From an uncultured Alistipes sp. (GTDB lineage: Bacteria; Bacteroidota; Bacteroidia; Bacteroidales; Rikenellaceae), in the NCBI GenBank assembly GCA_910587675.1, contig CAJUMU010000017.1:1-38707 (forward strand): DNA of 38,707 nucleotides, given 5' to 3'. This document shows positions 17,843 through 25,131 of the stretch, piece after piece. Position 1 is the stretch's first letter; each line of letters starts with the position of its first letter. The translations under genes were made by a program, and so were the position numbers. Below the pieces are notes generated by a model. The model was not told the origin of the DNA and ran no database searches. It was given only the letters and a program-made list of their open reading frames with translations.

Positions 17843-17859
17843 TATCTTATCTTTTTCTG

Positions 17860-17890
17860 CAAAGATACTCTTTTCGCTCCGACCGAGCAA
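17860..17890 (-). promoter_or_regulatory. Bacteroidetes-type promoter for thiL
   Basis: On the minus strand TTG (17890-17888), 20 bases, then TATCTTTG (17867-17860). The predicted transcript start is near 17853, just before the ThiL ATG, and this decides the start codon. Confidence 0.75.
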
Positions 17891-18019
17891 AAGTTTATAT
17901 GCTTATCCGCAAAAACCTCCGGGGTGGCGGGGGCGGCGGTTCGCAGCCCCGATGCGGCATTTTTAGGATTAATTTTGCGATATAGTCGGCCTCGGCGATG
18001 TTTTTTTGGTAAGTTTTTG

Positions 18020-18027
18020 TAATTTTG
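18020..18027 (+). promoter_or_regulatory. Candidate -7 box for adk
   Basis: TAATTTTG matches TAnnTTTG and lies 32 bases before the adk ATG. No TTG is found at the expected distance upstream, so this is a partial match. Confidence 0.45.
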
Positions 18028-18059
18028 GCGGCGTATAAGGTCTAAAACATAATACGTTT

Positions 18060-18635
18060 ATGCTGAATATAATATTGTTCGGAGCGCCCGGATGCGGCAA
18101 AGGCACGCAGGCGGCGCGTATCAAGGAGAAGTACAACATCAACCATATCTCGACGGGCGAGGTGATCCGCGGCGAGATAGCGCGCGGCACCGAGCTGGGC
18201 AAGAGCATGCAGAGCTACATCGAATCGGGCCGTCTGGCTCCCGACTCGATCGTGATAGGCATGATCCGCAACTATCTGAAGGAGCACCGCGACGCCGCGG
18301 GCAACATCTTCGACGGATTTCCCCGCACCACGGCGCAGGCCGAGGAGTTCGACCGCATTCTGGCCGAGGACGGCGAGAGCGTCAACGTGATGGTTTACAT
18401 GGATGTTCCCGAGGAGGAGCTGGTGAAGCGCATCCTGCTGCGCGGCAAGGATTCGGGTCGCGCCGACGACGCGTCGGAGGATGTGATCCGCAACCGTATC
18501 TCGGTATATCGCGATCAGACCGCAGTGGTGGCCGACCATTACGACAAGCATGGCAAGTATGCCGCCATCGACGGCGTGGGCAGCATGGACGAGGTGTTCG
18601 ACCGTATCTGCGAGGTCATCGACGCCAATCGTTAA
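18060..18635 (+). CDS. adk: Adenylate kinase (short-LID form)
   Basis: 191 residues. Interconverts ATP plus AMP and two ADP in the cytosol. The P-loop GAPGCGKGTQ lies at residues 8-17, followed by the AMP-binding ISTGEVIRGEIARGTELG, and the signature FDGFPRTTAQAEEFD. The LID between the RILLRGKDSGRADDASEDVIRNRI segments is short and lacks zinc-binding cysteines, as in many Bacteroidetes and eukaryotic cytosolic enzymes; the length fits this short form. It is divergent from thiL. The ATG at 18060 begins directly at the first beta-strand and no earlier start is plausible. Confidence 0.95.
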   Translation: MLNIILFGAPGCGKGTQAARIKEKYNINHISTGEVIRGEIARGTELGKSMQSYIESGRLAPDSIVIGMIRNYLKEHRDAAGNIFDGFPRTTAQAEEFDRILAEDGESVNVMVYMDVPEEELVKRILLRGKDSGRADDASEDVIRNRISVYRDQTAVVADHYDKHGKYAAIDGVGSMDEVFDRICEVIDANR

Positions 18636-18722
18636 CGTACGGATGCGGAGCGTAACCGAAGTCGGCAAGCGAGGCGGCGAAGGGCGGCGGATTTATTTAT
18701 GTCACTTTTTTCGTCGTATTTA

Positions 18723-18752
18723 TTGCAGATTACTTTTTTTTGGTTACCTTTG
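18723..18752 (+). promoter_or_regulatory. Bacteroidetes-type promoter for tRNA-Glu
   Basis: TTG (18723-18725), a 19-base spacer and TACCTTTG (18745-18752) are a full consensus match. The transcript would begin about 40 bases before the tRNA and may continue into rpsT. Confidence 0.8.
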
Positions 18753-18798
18753 CGTCGCTAAAGTGCCTTGTTACCGTGCAGTGGCGCGATAGCGGTAA

Positions 18799-18870
18799 GG
18801 CCCATTCGTCTATCGGTTAGGACGCAAGATTTTCATTCTTGAAAGAGCAGTTCGATTCTGCTATGGGCTA
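18799..18870 (+). tRNA. tRNA-Glu (anticodon TTC)
   Basis: A complete cloverleaf is visible: acceptor GGCCCAT/ATGGGCT with one terminal G-U pair, a D-arm with CGTC/GACG, an anticodon stem CAAGA/TCTTG around the loop TTTTCAT (anticodon TTC), and a T-arm AGCAG-TTCGATT-CTGCT. No 3' CCA is encoded. Confidence 0.95.
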
Positions 18871-19053
18871 CGACTTATGTCTCCAGCGGACATTTGACAG
18901 GTGGACAGTGATTTCGACGTCCCACGGGGCGTTAGGCGAGGCTCGGCTTCGCGGGATCGGGAAGGTGAACGAGACCGATGCGTTCGGCGCGGTCGCCGAT
19001 TCCCATTGAAAACAGACAAAATAAAAAGTAAAAATAAAAGTTAGGAAAAAATT

Positions 19054-19305
19054 ATGGCAAATCACAAGTCATCGAAGAAAAGAATTCGCCAGACCGTCAC
19101 CAAGCGCGCACACAACCGTCTGTATCACAAGACCGCGCGTAACGCCGTGAAGGCTCTGCGCAACACCGCCGAGAAGAGCGCTGCCGAGGTTCTGCTGCCG
19201 AAGGTGTCGTCTATGCTCGACAAGTTGGCGAAGCACAACATAATTCACAAGAACAAGGCAGCCAACCTGAAGAGTTCGCTGGCTTTGCATGTGAATGCTT
19301 TGTAA
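19054..19305 (+). CDS. rpsT: 30S ribosomal protein S20
   Basis: 83 residues, very basic and helical, the usual size for S20. The start MANHKSSKKRIRQTVTKRAHNRLYHKTARNAVKAL and the end IIHKNKAANLKSSLALHVNAL are typical. S20 binds 16S rRNA early in small-subunit assembly. It lies 183 bases after tRNA-Glu with no clear promoter between, so it may be read from the promoter at 18723-18752; an A-rich stretch (19012-19050) precedes the ATG. An intrinsic terminator follows at 19329-19365. The 183-base spacer has no gene or recognised RNA. Confidence 0.95.
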   Translation: MANHKSSKKRIRQTVTKRAHNRLYHKTARNAVKALRNTAEKSAAEVLLPKVSSMLDKLAKHNIIHKNKAANLKSSLALHVNAL

Positions 19306-19328
19306 GCCAAAGCGTTTGCTACAAGTAT

Positions 19329-19365
19329 GATCGGCCCCGAAAATCCCTCGGGGTCGATCGTTTTT
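19329..19365 (+). terminator. Intrinsic terminator after rpsT
   Basis: GATCGGCCCCGA (19329-19340) pairs with TCGGGGTCGATC (19348-19359) with one G-U pair, followed by GTTTTT. It lies 23 bases beyond the rpsT stop. Confidence 0.88.
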
Positions 19366-19434
19366 ATATAATTGGCGGGGTGATACGTATTGCCGCTGAG
19401 GATACGGGGGCGCGGCCTGCGGATTCGAATGAAT

Positions 19435-19629
19435 CTATTTTTGTTTGAATACATCGTGTTTTGTCAAATAAGTATCCCACGCTTTTACATAGGGCTTTTG
19501 ATAATATTTGTGTATCACGTAAATGACATAGCGGGCTTGCAGATTCAATTTCATGCCGACGGGGATATACTTCTCGGGCCGTTCCAGTATTCGGGTAATT
19601 TTTTTTAACGCGTTGGACGACAGAATCAT
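19435..19629 (-). CDS. Small hypothetical protein (downstream of an overlapping pair)
   Basis: 64 residues, basic (about a quarter Lys/Arg/His) and rich in Tyr (RYVIYVIHKYYQKPYVKAWDTYL). No domain is recognised and no signal peptide is seen. Its ATG overlaps the stop of the frame 19626-19844 as ATGA, which suggests translational coupling. The local DNA is clearly more AT-rich than the neighbouring genes, so either this is a transferred pair or weakly constrained intergenic sequence. A pair of small coupled genes recalls toxin-antitoxin arrangements, but nothing in the sequence supports that beyond layout. Confidence 0.4.
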   Translation of the reverse strand: MILSSNALKKITRILERPEKYIPVGMKLNLQARYVIYVIHKYYQKPYVKAWDTYLTKHDVFKQK

Positions 19630-19844
19630 CTTTTATTGTTTGTCGAGCACTGATCGGCGCTTAGCATGATATGCAAAGAGGTGATATTTGCCAATGAATT
19701 TATAATCTCTTGGGATATTCGAGAGTACTTCTCGTGCTGTTTGAGATTATATGAAATGTTCATTTGCATGTGTCTGCCGAACTCTCGGCTTAACAGCGCA
19801 ATGCGGGCTCCGATCAACAGATAGATTAATTTGGGCTCTTCCAT
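19626..19844 (-). CDS. Small hypothetical protein (upstream of an overlapping pair)
   Basis: 72 residues. It starts MEEPKLIYLLIGARIALLSREFG and continues with a helical, mildly basic segment; the hydrophobic part is too short for a sure membrane helix. No known domain. Its stop overlaps the start of the next frame by ATGA. A possible -7 box (TGACTTTG, one mismatch) lies some 40 bases upstream, with no clear TTG partner. It stands alone between rpsT and the aromatic operon. I cannot assign a function, and it may not be expressed. Confidence 0.4.
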   Translation of the reverse strand: MEEPKLIYLLIGARIALLSREFGRHMQMNISYNLKQHEKYSRISQEIINSLANITSLHIMLSADQCSTNNKR

Positions 19845-19908
19845 AAGTACGAGGGAGGGTTATGTTTTGTCTGTTCAATTCAAAGTCAGCTATAAATTTG
19901 CAATTATT

Positions 19909-19945
19909 GAAAAGCGGGCTGTCCGAACGATTCGGGCAGCCCGCT
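19909..19945 (-). terminator. Terminator of the aromatic amino acid operon
   Basis: On the minus strand a 15-base arm AGCGGGCTGCCCGAA pairs with TTCGGACAGCCCGCT (one mismatch) around a three-base loop and runs into TTTC. It lies about 28 bases after the last stop. Confidence 0.82.
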
Positions 19946-19972
19946 GCGGGGTGAAAAGAGGCGAGGGCGGGA

Positions 19973-21043
19973 TTATTTGTTCATCACCTCGTTCTGGTGG
20001 TTGATGCTCTCGATGTGGATGGCCTCCAGCACCGCGCGCACGAAGTCCTCGCTGAGGTTCATGCCGCGCGTGAGCGAAAGCATGCGACGGCAGATCTCCT
20101 CCCAGCGGTTGCTTTGCAGGATGGCCACGTTGTTGGCTTTCTTTATGGTCCCGATCTTCTCGCAGGTGTTCATGCGTCGGCTCAGCAGGTCGAACAACTC
20201 GGCGTCGATCTGGTCGATCTGCTGGCGGCAAACGTCGAGTTCGCTGTTGAACTCGGGGTCGTTGGCCGTCTTGGCTCGCCACATCACGTTGTCGATCATG
20301 GTGAGGCAGTCTTGCGGCGTGAGCTGCTGCGAAGCGTCGCTCCAAGCCTTGTCGGGCGTAATGTGGCTCTCGATGATGAGTCCGTCGTAACAGAGGTCGG
20401 CGGCTTGCTGCGAAATGCCGTACAGCAAAGGACGGCAGCCGCAGATGTGCGACGGGTCGCAGATCATCATCATCTCGGGGAAACGGCTGCGCATCTCGAA
20501 GATCATGTGCCACATGGGCGGATTACGGTACTTGCTGTGTCCGAAGTAGGAGAATCCGCGGTGTATGAGACCTATGTTCTCGATCTTCACGCCCTCGTTC
20601 ACCAGACGGTTCACGGCGCCTGCCCAAAGGCCGATGTCGGGAGTCATGGGATTCTTGATGAGCACCGTTATCTCCTCGTTGCCGTGGAGACTCTCGGCGA
20701 TCTCCTGCACGGCGAAGGGCGATACGGTCGTTCGCGCGCCGATCCACAGAATGTCGACGCCGTGTTTGAGCGCGCACTCCACATGGGCGCGGTTGGCTAC
20801 CTCGACGGCTATCGGCAGGCCCGTCGCGTTCTTCACCTCGTTGAGCCATTCGAGGCCGGGTTCGCCTATGCCCTCGAATGTTCCCGGGTTGGTGCGCGGC
20901 TTCCACACGCCCGCGCGGATCACGTCCACCTTGCCCGAGCGGGCCAGTTGCATGGCGGTCTCCACCGTCTGCTCGCGGGTCTCTGCGCTGCACGGTCCCG
21001 CTATGACGAGGGGCCTTTTAGCCCCGAGTTTGAATCTTCCCAT
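19973..21043 (-). CDS. Bifunctional DAHP synthase / chorismate mutase
   Basis: 356 residues. The N-terminal part (1-260) is a type I-beta DAHP synthase that joins phosphoenolpyruvate and erythrose 4-phosphate, the first shikimate step: RPLVIAGPCSAETREQ, VIRAGVWKPRTNPGTFEGIG, CDPSHICG and the later ESHITPDKAWSDA segment with metal ligands. The C-terminal part (about 268-350) is an AroQ chorismate mutase: LDVCRQQIDQIDAELFDLLSRRMNTCEKIGTIKKANN. Chorismate mutase makes prephenate, used by the other three enzymes of the operon. Fusing the first committed enzyme to the branch-point enzyme also gives allosteric control in known homologues. It is the last gene, 9 bases after tyrA. Confidence 0.93.
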   Translation of the reverse strand: MGRFKLGAKRPLVIAGPCSAETREQTVETAMQLARSGKVDVIRAGVWKPRTNPGTFEGIGEPGLEWLNEVKNATGLPIAVEVANRAHVECALKHGVDILWIGARTTVSPFAVQEIAESLHGNEEITVLIKNPMTPDIGLWAGAVNRLVNEGVKIENIGLIHRGFSYFGHSKYRNPPMWHMIFEMRSRFPEMMMICDPSHICGCRPLLYGISQQAADLCYDGLIIESHITPDKAWSDASQQLTPQDCLTMIDNVMWRAKTANDPEFNSELDVCRQQIDQIDAELFDLLSRRMNTCEKIGTIKKANNVAILQSNRWEEICRRMLSLTRGMNLSEDFVRAVLEAIHIESINHQNEVMNK

Positions 21044-21052
21044 AGTTTTTCG

Positions 21053-21895
21053 TTATTTCAGTATTTCCCTGATTTTGTTGGCCTTGCTCATGGCGTCGAT
21101 CAACCCTTGCCGGTCGTCGCGCTCGATCATGCGGCGCAGTATCTGCAACTGGTGTATGTGCTCGCGCAACACGTCCAGCACGTTGTACTTGTTGCCCAGA
21201 AATATGGGCGCCCAAGTCTGCGGCAAGCTCTTGGCCAGACGCACCGTGCTCTCGAAACCTCCGCCCGCGAGATCGAATATGTGCTCCTCCTCGCGCTCCT
21301 TCTCCAGTACGGTCAACGCCAGCGCGAACGATGTTATGTGCGATATGTGCGACACGTACGCGCAATGGGTGTCCTGTTCCTCGGCCGACATGTAGCGTAT
21401 CGGCATGCCGAGCGTGCGGTAGATCCGCTCCACTGCCGCCAAAGCGTCCGCGTCGGACCGCTCGCTGTCGCAGATCACCACCGTGCGTCCGGCGAAGGCT
21501 CCGTGTTCGGCGGCCTCGGGACCGCTGTTCTCCGTGCCCCACATGGGATGCGTGGCCACGAGTCGTCCGCGATTGGGATGCAGAGCGGTCACTTCGCACA
21601 ACTCCTGCTTCGTGGAGCCCATGTCCATCACGATCTGGTCGGGACGTATGCGGTTTAGCAGTTTCACGGCCATCACGGGGATGGTGTCGACGGGGGTGGC
21701 CAGCACGATCAGATCGCTCTCGGCGAGGGCTTCGTCCAAAGTCGCGATGCGGTCGACCAGACCGAGGTCGAGGGCCCGTCGAGCGCTCTGTTCGGAGCGC
21801 TCGATTCCCATGACGCATTCGCTCAGGCCCTTGTCCTTAAGACTCAGGGCGAACGAACCTCCTATGAGGCCCAAGCCTATTACGGTCGTCTTCAT
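21053..21895 (-). CDS. tyrA: Prephenate dehydrogenase
   Basis: 280 residues. It oxidatively decarboxylates prephenate to 4-hydroxyphenylpyruvate for tyrosine. The Rossmann motif GLGLIGGS (7-14) begins the NAD(P)-binding domain; VMDMGSTKQ, THPMWGTENSGPEAA and the helical dimerisation domain with HCAYVSHISHITSFALAL follow, the last including the catalytic His region. No ACT or chorismate mutase domain is fused, so it is the monofunctional form. It lies 12 bases after the aminotransferase gene and 9 bases before the DAHP synthase/chorismate mutase gene. Confidence 0.93.
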   Translation of the reverse strand: MKTTVIGLGLIGGSFALSLKDKGLSECVMGIERSEQSARRALDLGLVDRIATLDEALAESDLIVLATPVDTIPVMAVKLLNRIRPDQIVMDMGSTKQELCEVTALHPNRGRLVATHPMWGTENSGPEAAEHGAFAGRTVVICDSERSDADALAAVERIYRTLGMPIRYMSAEEQDTHCAYVSHISHITSFALALTVLEKEREEEHIFDLAGGGFESTVRLAKSLPQTWAPIFLGNKYNVLDVLREHIHQLQILRRMIERDDRQGLIDAMSKANKIREILK

Positions 21896-21907
21896 CTCGG
21901 CGCGGCG

Positions 21908-23086
21908 TTATTTCGAAAAACGCGTCTTCACGCGCTGTGCAGCCTCGGCCAGACGCTCCTCGGGCATGCAGAGCGATATGCGGATGAACTTGTTTCCCTC
22001 GCTGCCGAAGATTCCGCCCGGGGTGACGAACACGTCGCACTCGTCGAGCACCTTATCCGAGAATGCGAAGCAGTCGCCCTCGAAATCGGCAGGCATGGCG
22101 GCCCATACGAACAGACCCGCCTGTCCCTTCTTGTATGTGCATCCCAGAGCGTCGAGAAGCTCGTAACCGCGCGCCTCGCGCGCATAGTAGGTGGCATTCA
22201 GCTCGTCGAACCACTCGTTGCCGAGCGACAGAGCCTCTGCCGCGGCGGCCTGCACGGGATAGAACATACCCGAGTCCATGTTGCTCTTGAAACGCAGGAT
22301 GTCGCTCAGGATGTCGGCGCGGCCCACCACGGCGCCCACGCGCCAGCCCGCCATGCTGTGGCCCTTGCTGGTAGAGTTCATCTCGATGGCCACGTCCCAT
22401 GCGTCGGGTACCGAGAGGATGCTGAGCTGGAGGTTGTTGCGCACGAAGCTGTAAGGATTGTCGTGTACCAGCAGTATGTTGTGCTTGCCCGCGAAAGCGA
22501 CCAGTTTTTCGAACAGCTCCACGGTGGGGTGGGTGCCCGTCGGCATGTTGGGGTAGTTGACGAACATGAGCTTCACGCGGCTCAGATCCTGCTTCTCCAT
22601 CTCGTCGAAGTCGGGGTAGAAGTCGTTCTCGGCCTTGAGGGCGTACTCGGCCACCTCGCCGCCCGCGAGCGTCACGGCGGCGCGGTAGGTGGGGTAGCCC
22701 GGGTTGGGAACCAGCACCTTGTCGCCCGCGTCGAGGAACGCCATGCAGATGTGCATGATACCCTCTTTAGAGCCCAACAGAGGCAGCACCTCGTTCTTGG
22801 GGTTGAGCTTCACTCCGTACCACTTCTCGTACCAGTCGGCGTATGCGCCGCGCAGCAGGTCGCTGCCGTTGTAGGGCTGGTAGGCGTGCACGTCGGGACG
22901 CTGCGCCTCCTTGCCCAGACGGTCGATGACGCTCTTGTGGGGCGGCATGTCGGGGCTGCCGATTCCGAGGCTGATGATGTCGCGGCCCGCCTTGCGCAGC
23001 TCGGCTATCTCGCGGTTCTTCTTCGAAAAGTAATACTCCTTGATACAATCCATTCTGTGTGAAGGAGCGATCTCTACCTTTGCCAT
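21908..23086 (-). CDS. Class I/II PLP aminotransferase, probably aromatic/prephenate
   Basis: 392 residues, fold type I aminotransferase related to LL-diaminopimelate and aspartate aminotransferases. The PLP lysine is K241 in STSKGHSMAGWRVG; NYPNMPTG (177-184) and the HDNPYSF segment (208-214, Asp and Tyr to PLP) are typical. Its place between pheA and tyrA suggests it makes phenylalanine and tyrosine from their keto acids, or aminates prephenate. The sequence alone cannot decide between this and a general aspartate-type activity. It starts 39 bases after pheA and ends 12 bases before tyrA. Confidence 0.85.
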   Translation of the reverse strand: MAKVEIAPSHRMDCIKEYYFSKKNREIAELRKAGRDIISLGIGSPDMPPHKSVIDRLGKEAQRPDVHAYQPYNGSDLLRGAYADWYEKWYGVKLNPKNEVLPLLGSKEGIMHICMAFLDAGDKVLVPNPGYPTYRAAVTLAGGEVAEYALKAENDFYPDFDEMEKQDLSRVKLMFVNYPNMPTGTHPTVELFEKLVAFAGKHNILLVHDNPYSFVRNNLQLSILSVPDAWDVAIEMNSTSKGHSMAGWRVGAVVGRADILSDILRFKSNMDSGMFYPVQAAAAEALSLGNEWFDELNATYYAREARGYELLDALGCTYKKGQAGLFVWAAMPADFEGDCFAFSDKVLDECDVFVTPGGIFGSEGNKFIRISLCMPEERLAEAAQRVKTRFSK

Positions 23087-23125
23087 AATTGTTTTCTTCG
23101 TTAGATGTTATTTATTCGGTTATAT

Positions 23126-23959
23126 CTATTGTTCTGCGGTGTGGTCCTTGCGCAGTCCGCTGCGGTATACTCCGTAAACGTGCACCTCCTCGGCGGCCTC
23201 CTGCAAGCGGTCCAAGTTGCGGATGTAGTCGTCCAGACAGCCGAATTCGAGGTCGATGTGGAACAGATAGTGCCACGGCTCGCTGGGTATGGGATACGAT
23301 TGCAGCTTCGAGAGGTTGATGCCCTGCAACTGGCTCAGGGTGCGCAGCAGCGACCCTTCGCGGTGGTCGGTCTTGAAGTATAGCGATGCTTTGTCGGCGT
23401 GGGGATCGATGTTGTGGTCGTGACGCTTGAGCACCATGAATCGCGTGTAGTTGCTCTTGATGGTGTTGATCTCGGGCGCGATGATCTTGAGTCCGAACAT
23501 CTCGGCGGCGAGTTCGCTCGCGATGGCGGCCGTATGGCGCAGCCCCTTTTCGGCTATGTGCCGCGCGCTGAGGGCCGTATCCTCCGACTCGACGAGCTTC
23601 CACGGGCGGCTGTCGAGGTAGTCGATGCACTGCAACAACGCCATGGGGTGCGACTCCACCTCGCGGATATCCTCCAACTCGACGTCGGGCAACACCATCA
23701 GGTTCTGCTTTATGGGCAGATAGATCTCGCCTGCCACCTGAAGTTTGGCGTCTTGCAGGATGCTGTAATTGGCGATGATCGATCCCGCGATGGAGTTCTC
23801 GATAGCCATCATGCCCATGTCGGCCTCGCCGCGCTTGACGGCGGCTGCCACGCCTCGGAAAGTGTCCTGAGGCATTATGCTGATGTCGCGGCCGAAATAG
23901 TCGTTGGCCGCTATGTGGTGGAAACACCCCTCGTAACCTTGTATCGCTATTTTAAGCAT
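23126..23959 (-). CDS. pheA: Prephenate dehydratase with ACT domain
   Basis: 277 residues. It converts prephenate to phenylpyruvate for phenylalanine. The catalytic domain (1-180) holds MAIENSIAGS (51-60) and the TRF motif (172-174) in NYTRFMVL; the ACT domain (about 190-268, ASLYFKTDHREGSLLRTLSQLQGINLSKLQSYPI) is the Phe-sensing regulatory domain, where the usual ESRP reads QSYP. No chorismate mutase is fused at the N-terminus; that activity is on the last gene of the operon. It is the first gene after an attenuator with a Phe- and Tyr-rich leader peptide (24040-24111), so it is controlled both by attenuation and allosterically. Confidence 0.93.
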   Translation of the reverse strand: MLKIAIQGYEGCFHHIAANDYFGRDISIMPQDTFRGVAAAVKRGEADMGMMAIENSIAGSIIANYSILQDAKLQVAGEIYLPIKQNLMVLPDVELEDIREVESHPMALLQCIDYLDSRPWKLVESEDTALSARHIAEKGLRHTAAIASELAAEMFGLKIIAPEINTIKSNYTRFMVLKRHDHNIDPHADKASLYFKTDHREGSLLRTLSQLQGINLSKLQSYPIPSEPWHYLFHIDLEFGCLDDYIRNLDRLQEAAEEVHVYGVYRSGLRKDHTAEQ

Positions 23960-23973
23960 CCCTCTTGTCGGTT

Positions 23974-24008
23974 AAAAAAAATCCTGACCTCGCATGGGCG
24001 GTCAGGAT
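23974..24008 (-). terminator. Attenuator terminator upstream of pheA
   Basis: On the minus strand ATCCTGACC (24008-24000) and GGTCAGGAT (23989-23981) form a perfect 9-bp stem with a 10-base loop, followed by seven more T residues (23980-23974). It lies between the leader peptide and pheA, 15 bases before the ATG, so it would stop transcription early unless the antiterminator forms. Confidence 0.92.
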
Positions 24009-24071
24009 CAATATCACTCGTTCATGAAATCTTCATTGTTTAGCATATCGTATCCCGACCGTTCGCACGGT
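23998..24071 (-). promoter_or_regulatory. Antiterminator and 1:2 hairpin of the pheA attenuator
   Basis: On the minus strand, segment 1 ACCGT (24071-24067) can pair with ACGGT (24062-24058) around a GCGA loop. Segment 2 CGGTCGGGAT (24061-24052) can instead pair with segment 3 ATCCTGACCG (24008-23999), giving 10 bp with one G-U pair. Segment 3 is also the left arm of the terminator, so 2:3 and 3:4 exclude each other. Segment 1 overlaps the last Tyr codon and the following Arg codon of the leader peptide, and segment 2 lies inside the peptide just before its stop codon, as in trp/phe-type attenuators. Confidence 0.85.
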
Positions 24072-24111
24072 AATAATAAAATCGCTTGAAAAAGAAGAAA
24101 TTCATGTTCAT
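24040..24111 (-). CDS. Phe/Tyr-rich leader peptide of the aromatic operon
   Basis: 23 codons beginning MNMNFFFFKRFYYYR, then a short polar end and TAA. Eight of 23 residues are Phe (5) or Tyr (3), and they cluster just before the first hairpin segment. It lies between the consensus promoter (24148-24177) and the attenuator terminator. The inferred role is that a ribosome stalled on Tyr codons or the last Phe codon masks segment 1, which frees segment 2 to form the antiterminator; a ribosome reaching the stop codon covers segment 2 and lets the terminator form. An internal ATG two codons downstream (24105) could also start. Such a peptide is far below the length at which gene finders report a gene. 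Confidence 0.88.
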   Translation of the reverse strand: MNMNFFFFKRFYYYRANGRDTIC

Positions 24112-24147
24112 ATTCTCACTGCGGGCGGTTATCCTCCGCTTCGGGTA

Positions 24148-24177
24148 CAAATATATCGCAAATCGTCGATAAATCAA
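24148..24177 (-). promoter_or_regulatory. Bacteroidetes-type promoter for the pheA operon
   Basis: On the minus strand TTG (24177-24175), 19 bases, TATATTTG (24155-24148): a full consensus match. Transcription should begin near 24141, about 30 bases before the leader peptide ATG. Confidence 0.85.
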
Positions 24178-24296
24178 AATTCGGAGCGAATAAATATGCG
24201 GGAATTTATTCAAATAATTTCATAATGCGCTTTTGGTGCGTCGCGCGCGGAGGCTGCCTCTGCGCGTAATGCCGTGAGATCGAGCGTGGTAGGTCC

Positions 24297-24902
24297 TTAC
24301 AGTTCCCGCAGGTCGACTATTCCGTTCATCACGGCGTAAATCGTCAGGCGTCCTATCGATCGCGACCCTATCTTTTCGCATATATTGCGGCGATGGAACA
24401 CCACCGTGGCCGACGATATGTTGAGCCGATCGGCTATCTCCTTATTTATATAGCCCTTGACCGTGAGCGCCAGCACATCCTTTTCGCGCGGCGACAGCAG
24501 TTCGGCGTACTCCTTTTCGGCGCGCGGCCGCATGCCGTGCGCGGCATGGGCGGCGTTGTGGATGGCGAGAAACGTTTTGAGCAGGTCGCGTTCGGGGCGA
24601 CGGAGGTCCACCGTGCGGAATTCGGCGGGCACGTCCTCGGCCGCGCCCTCGACGAGCACTATGCAACGACGGTGCTGGGGCGCGAAAAAGGGCAGATGGT
24701 CGGCGAGGATCTCGGCCGCGACGAAATAGTGGATGGCTGTGTGCGGCTCGTCGGACTCGAACTCCTCCATCGAATTGTAGGAGGCTATCTCCACGTTGCG
24801 GAACATGCCCACGAACGGAGCGATGTCGGCGAGTATCGAGCGCATCGCCAGACAGCACAGCGAATTGGGGTGAATGACCGCTATTTTCGGTTTGGATTCC
24901 AT
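24297..24902 (-). CDS. LuxR-type HTH regulator with degenerate receiver-like N-terminus
   Basis: 201 residues. The C-terminal part (about 136-198) is a LuxR/FixJ helix-turn-helix: LLSPREKDVLALTVKGYINKEIADRLNISSATVVFHRRNICEKIG. The N-terminal part starts IAVIHPNSLCCLAMRSILAD like a response-regulator receiver, but where the phospho-acceptor Asp is expected the sequence is AIHYFVAAEIL, without an Asp. It is therefore unlikely to be controlled by phosphorylation. It is divergent from the TonB receptor gene at 25132, which it probably regulates. Its promoter (24908-24936) puts the transcript start at about the first base of the ATG, so the mRNA may be leaderless. Alternative: a ligand-binding rather than receiver domain. 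Confidence 0.85.
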   Translation of the reverse strand: MESKPKIAVIHPNSLCCLAMRSILADIAPFVGMFRNVEIASYNSMEEFESDEPHTAIHYFVAAEILADHLPFFAPQHRRCIVLVEGAAEDVPAEFRTVDLRRPERDLLKTFLAIHNAAHAAHGMRPRAEKEYAELLSPREKDVLALTVKGYINKEIADRLNISSATVVFHRRNICEKIGSRSIGRLTIYAVMNGIVDLREL

Positions 24903-24907
24903 CGATG

Positions 24908-24936
24908 CAAAGATAGGATAATTAACCGTAACGCAA
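24908..24936 (-). promoter_or_regulatory. Bacteroidetes-type promoter for the LuxR-type regulator
   Basis: On the minus strand TTG (24936-24934), 18 bases, TATCTTTG (24915-24908). The box ends only six bases before the ATG at 24902, so the message would have almost no 5' leader. Confidence 0.7.
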
Positions 24937-24954
24937 AACTATAATAAATGATAG

Positions 24955-24985
24955 TTGATGCGCGGGCGCGGAGGGAGTACCTTTG
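24955..24985 (+). promoter_or_regulatory. Bacteroidetes-type promoter for the TonB receptor
   Basis: TTG (24955-24957), 20 bases, TACCTTTG (24978-24985). Transcription would start near 24992 and run through the type A repeat (25005-25104), giving a structured leader of about 140 bases. Confidence 0.75.
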
Positions 24986-25004
24986 CGATGCGGTTTAGGA
25001 ATAT

Positions 25005-25104
25005 GCTGTTCGCCGACAGCGGAGGATGCAAGCGAGCGTAAAGCGAGTTGCAGTCCGCCGCGCGGGGTGGCGGCGAACTGCCGACATCGTAGAACGATGT
25101 CGTT
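25005..25104 (+). repeat. Intergenic palindromic repeat, type A, within a 5' leader
   Basis: Begins GCTGTTCGCCGACAGCGGAGG and contains GAGTTGCAGTCCGCCGC and GGCGGCGAACTGC, as in the copies at 30644 and 37962. The terminal hairpin is CGACATCGT-AGA-ACGATGTCG (25084-25104). It lies between the promoter at 24955-24985 and the TonB receptor ATG, so it should be transcribed as part of that mRNA. Confidence 0.75.
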
Positions 25105-25131
25105 ATTATATATGTATCAACAAGTTTTACT

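Noticed and set aside
17843..17890. TPP riboswitch upstream of thiL, or a longer ThiL start at 17890
   Set aside because: The consensus promoter at 17860-17890 leaves only about 10 bases of leader, and the extra N-terminus would start upstream of the transcript.
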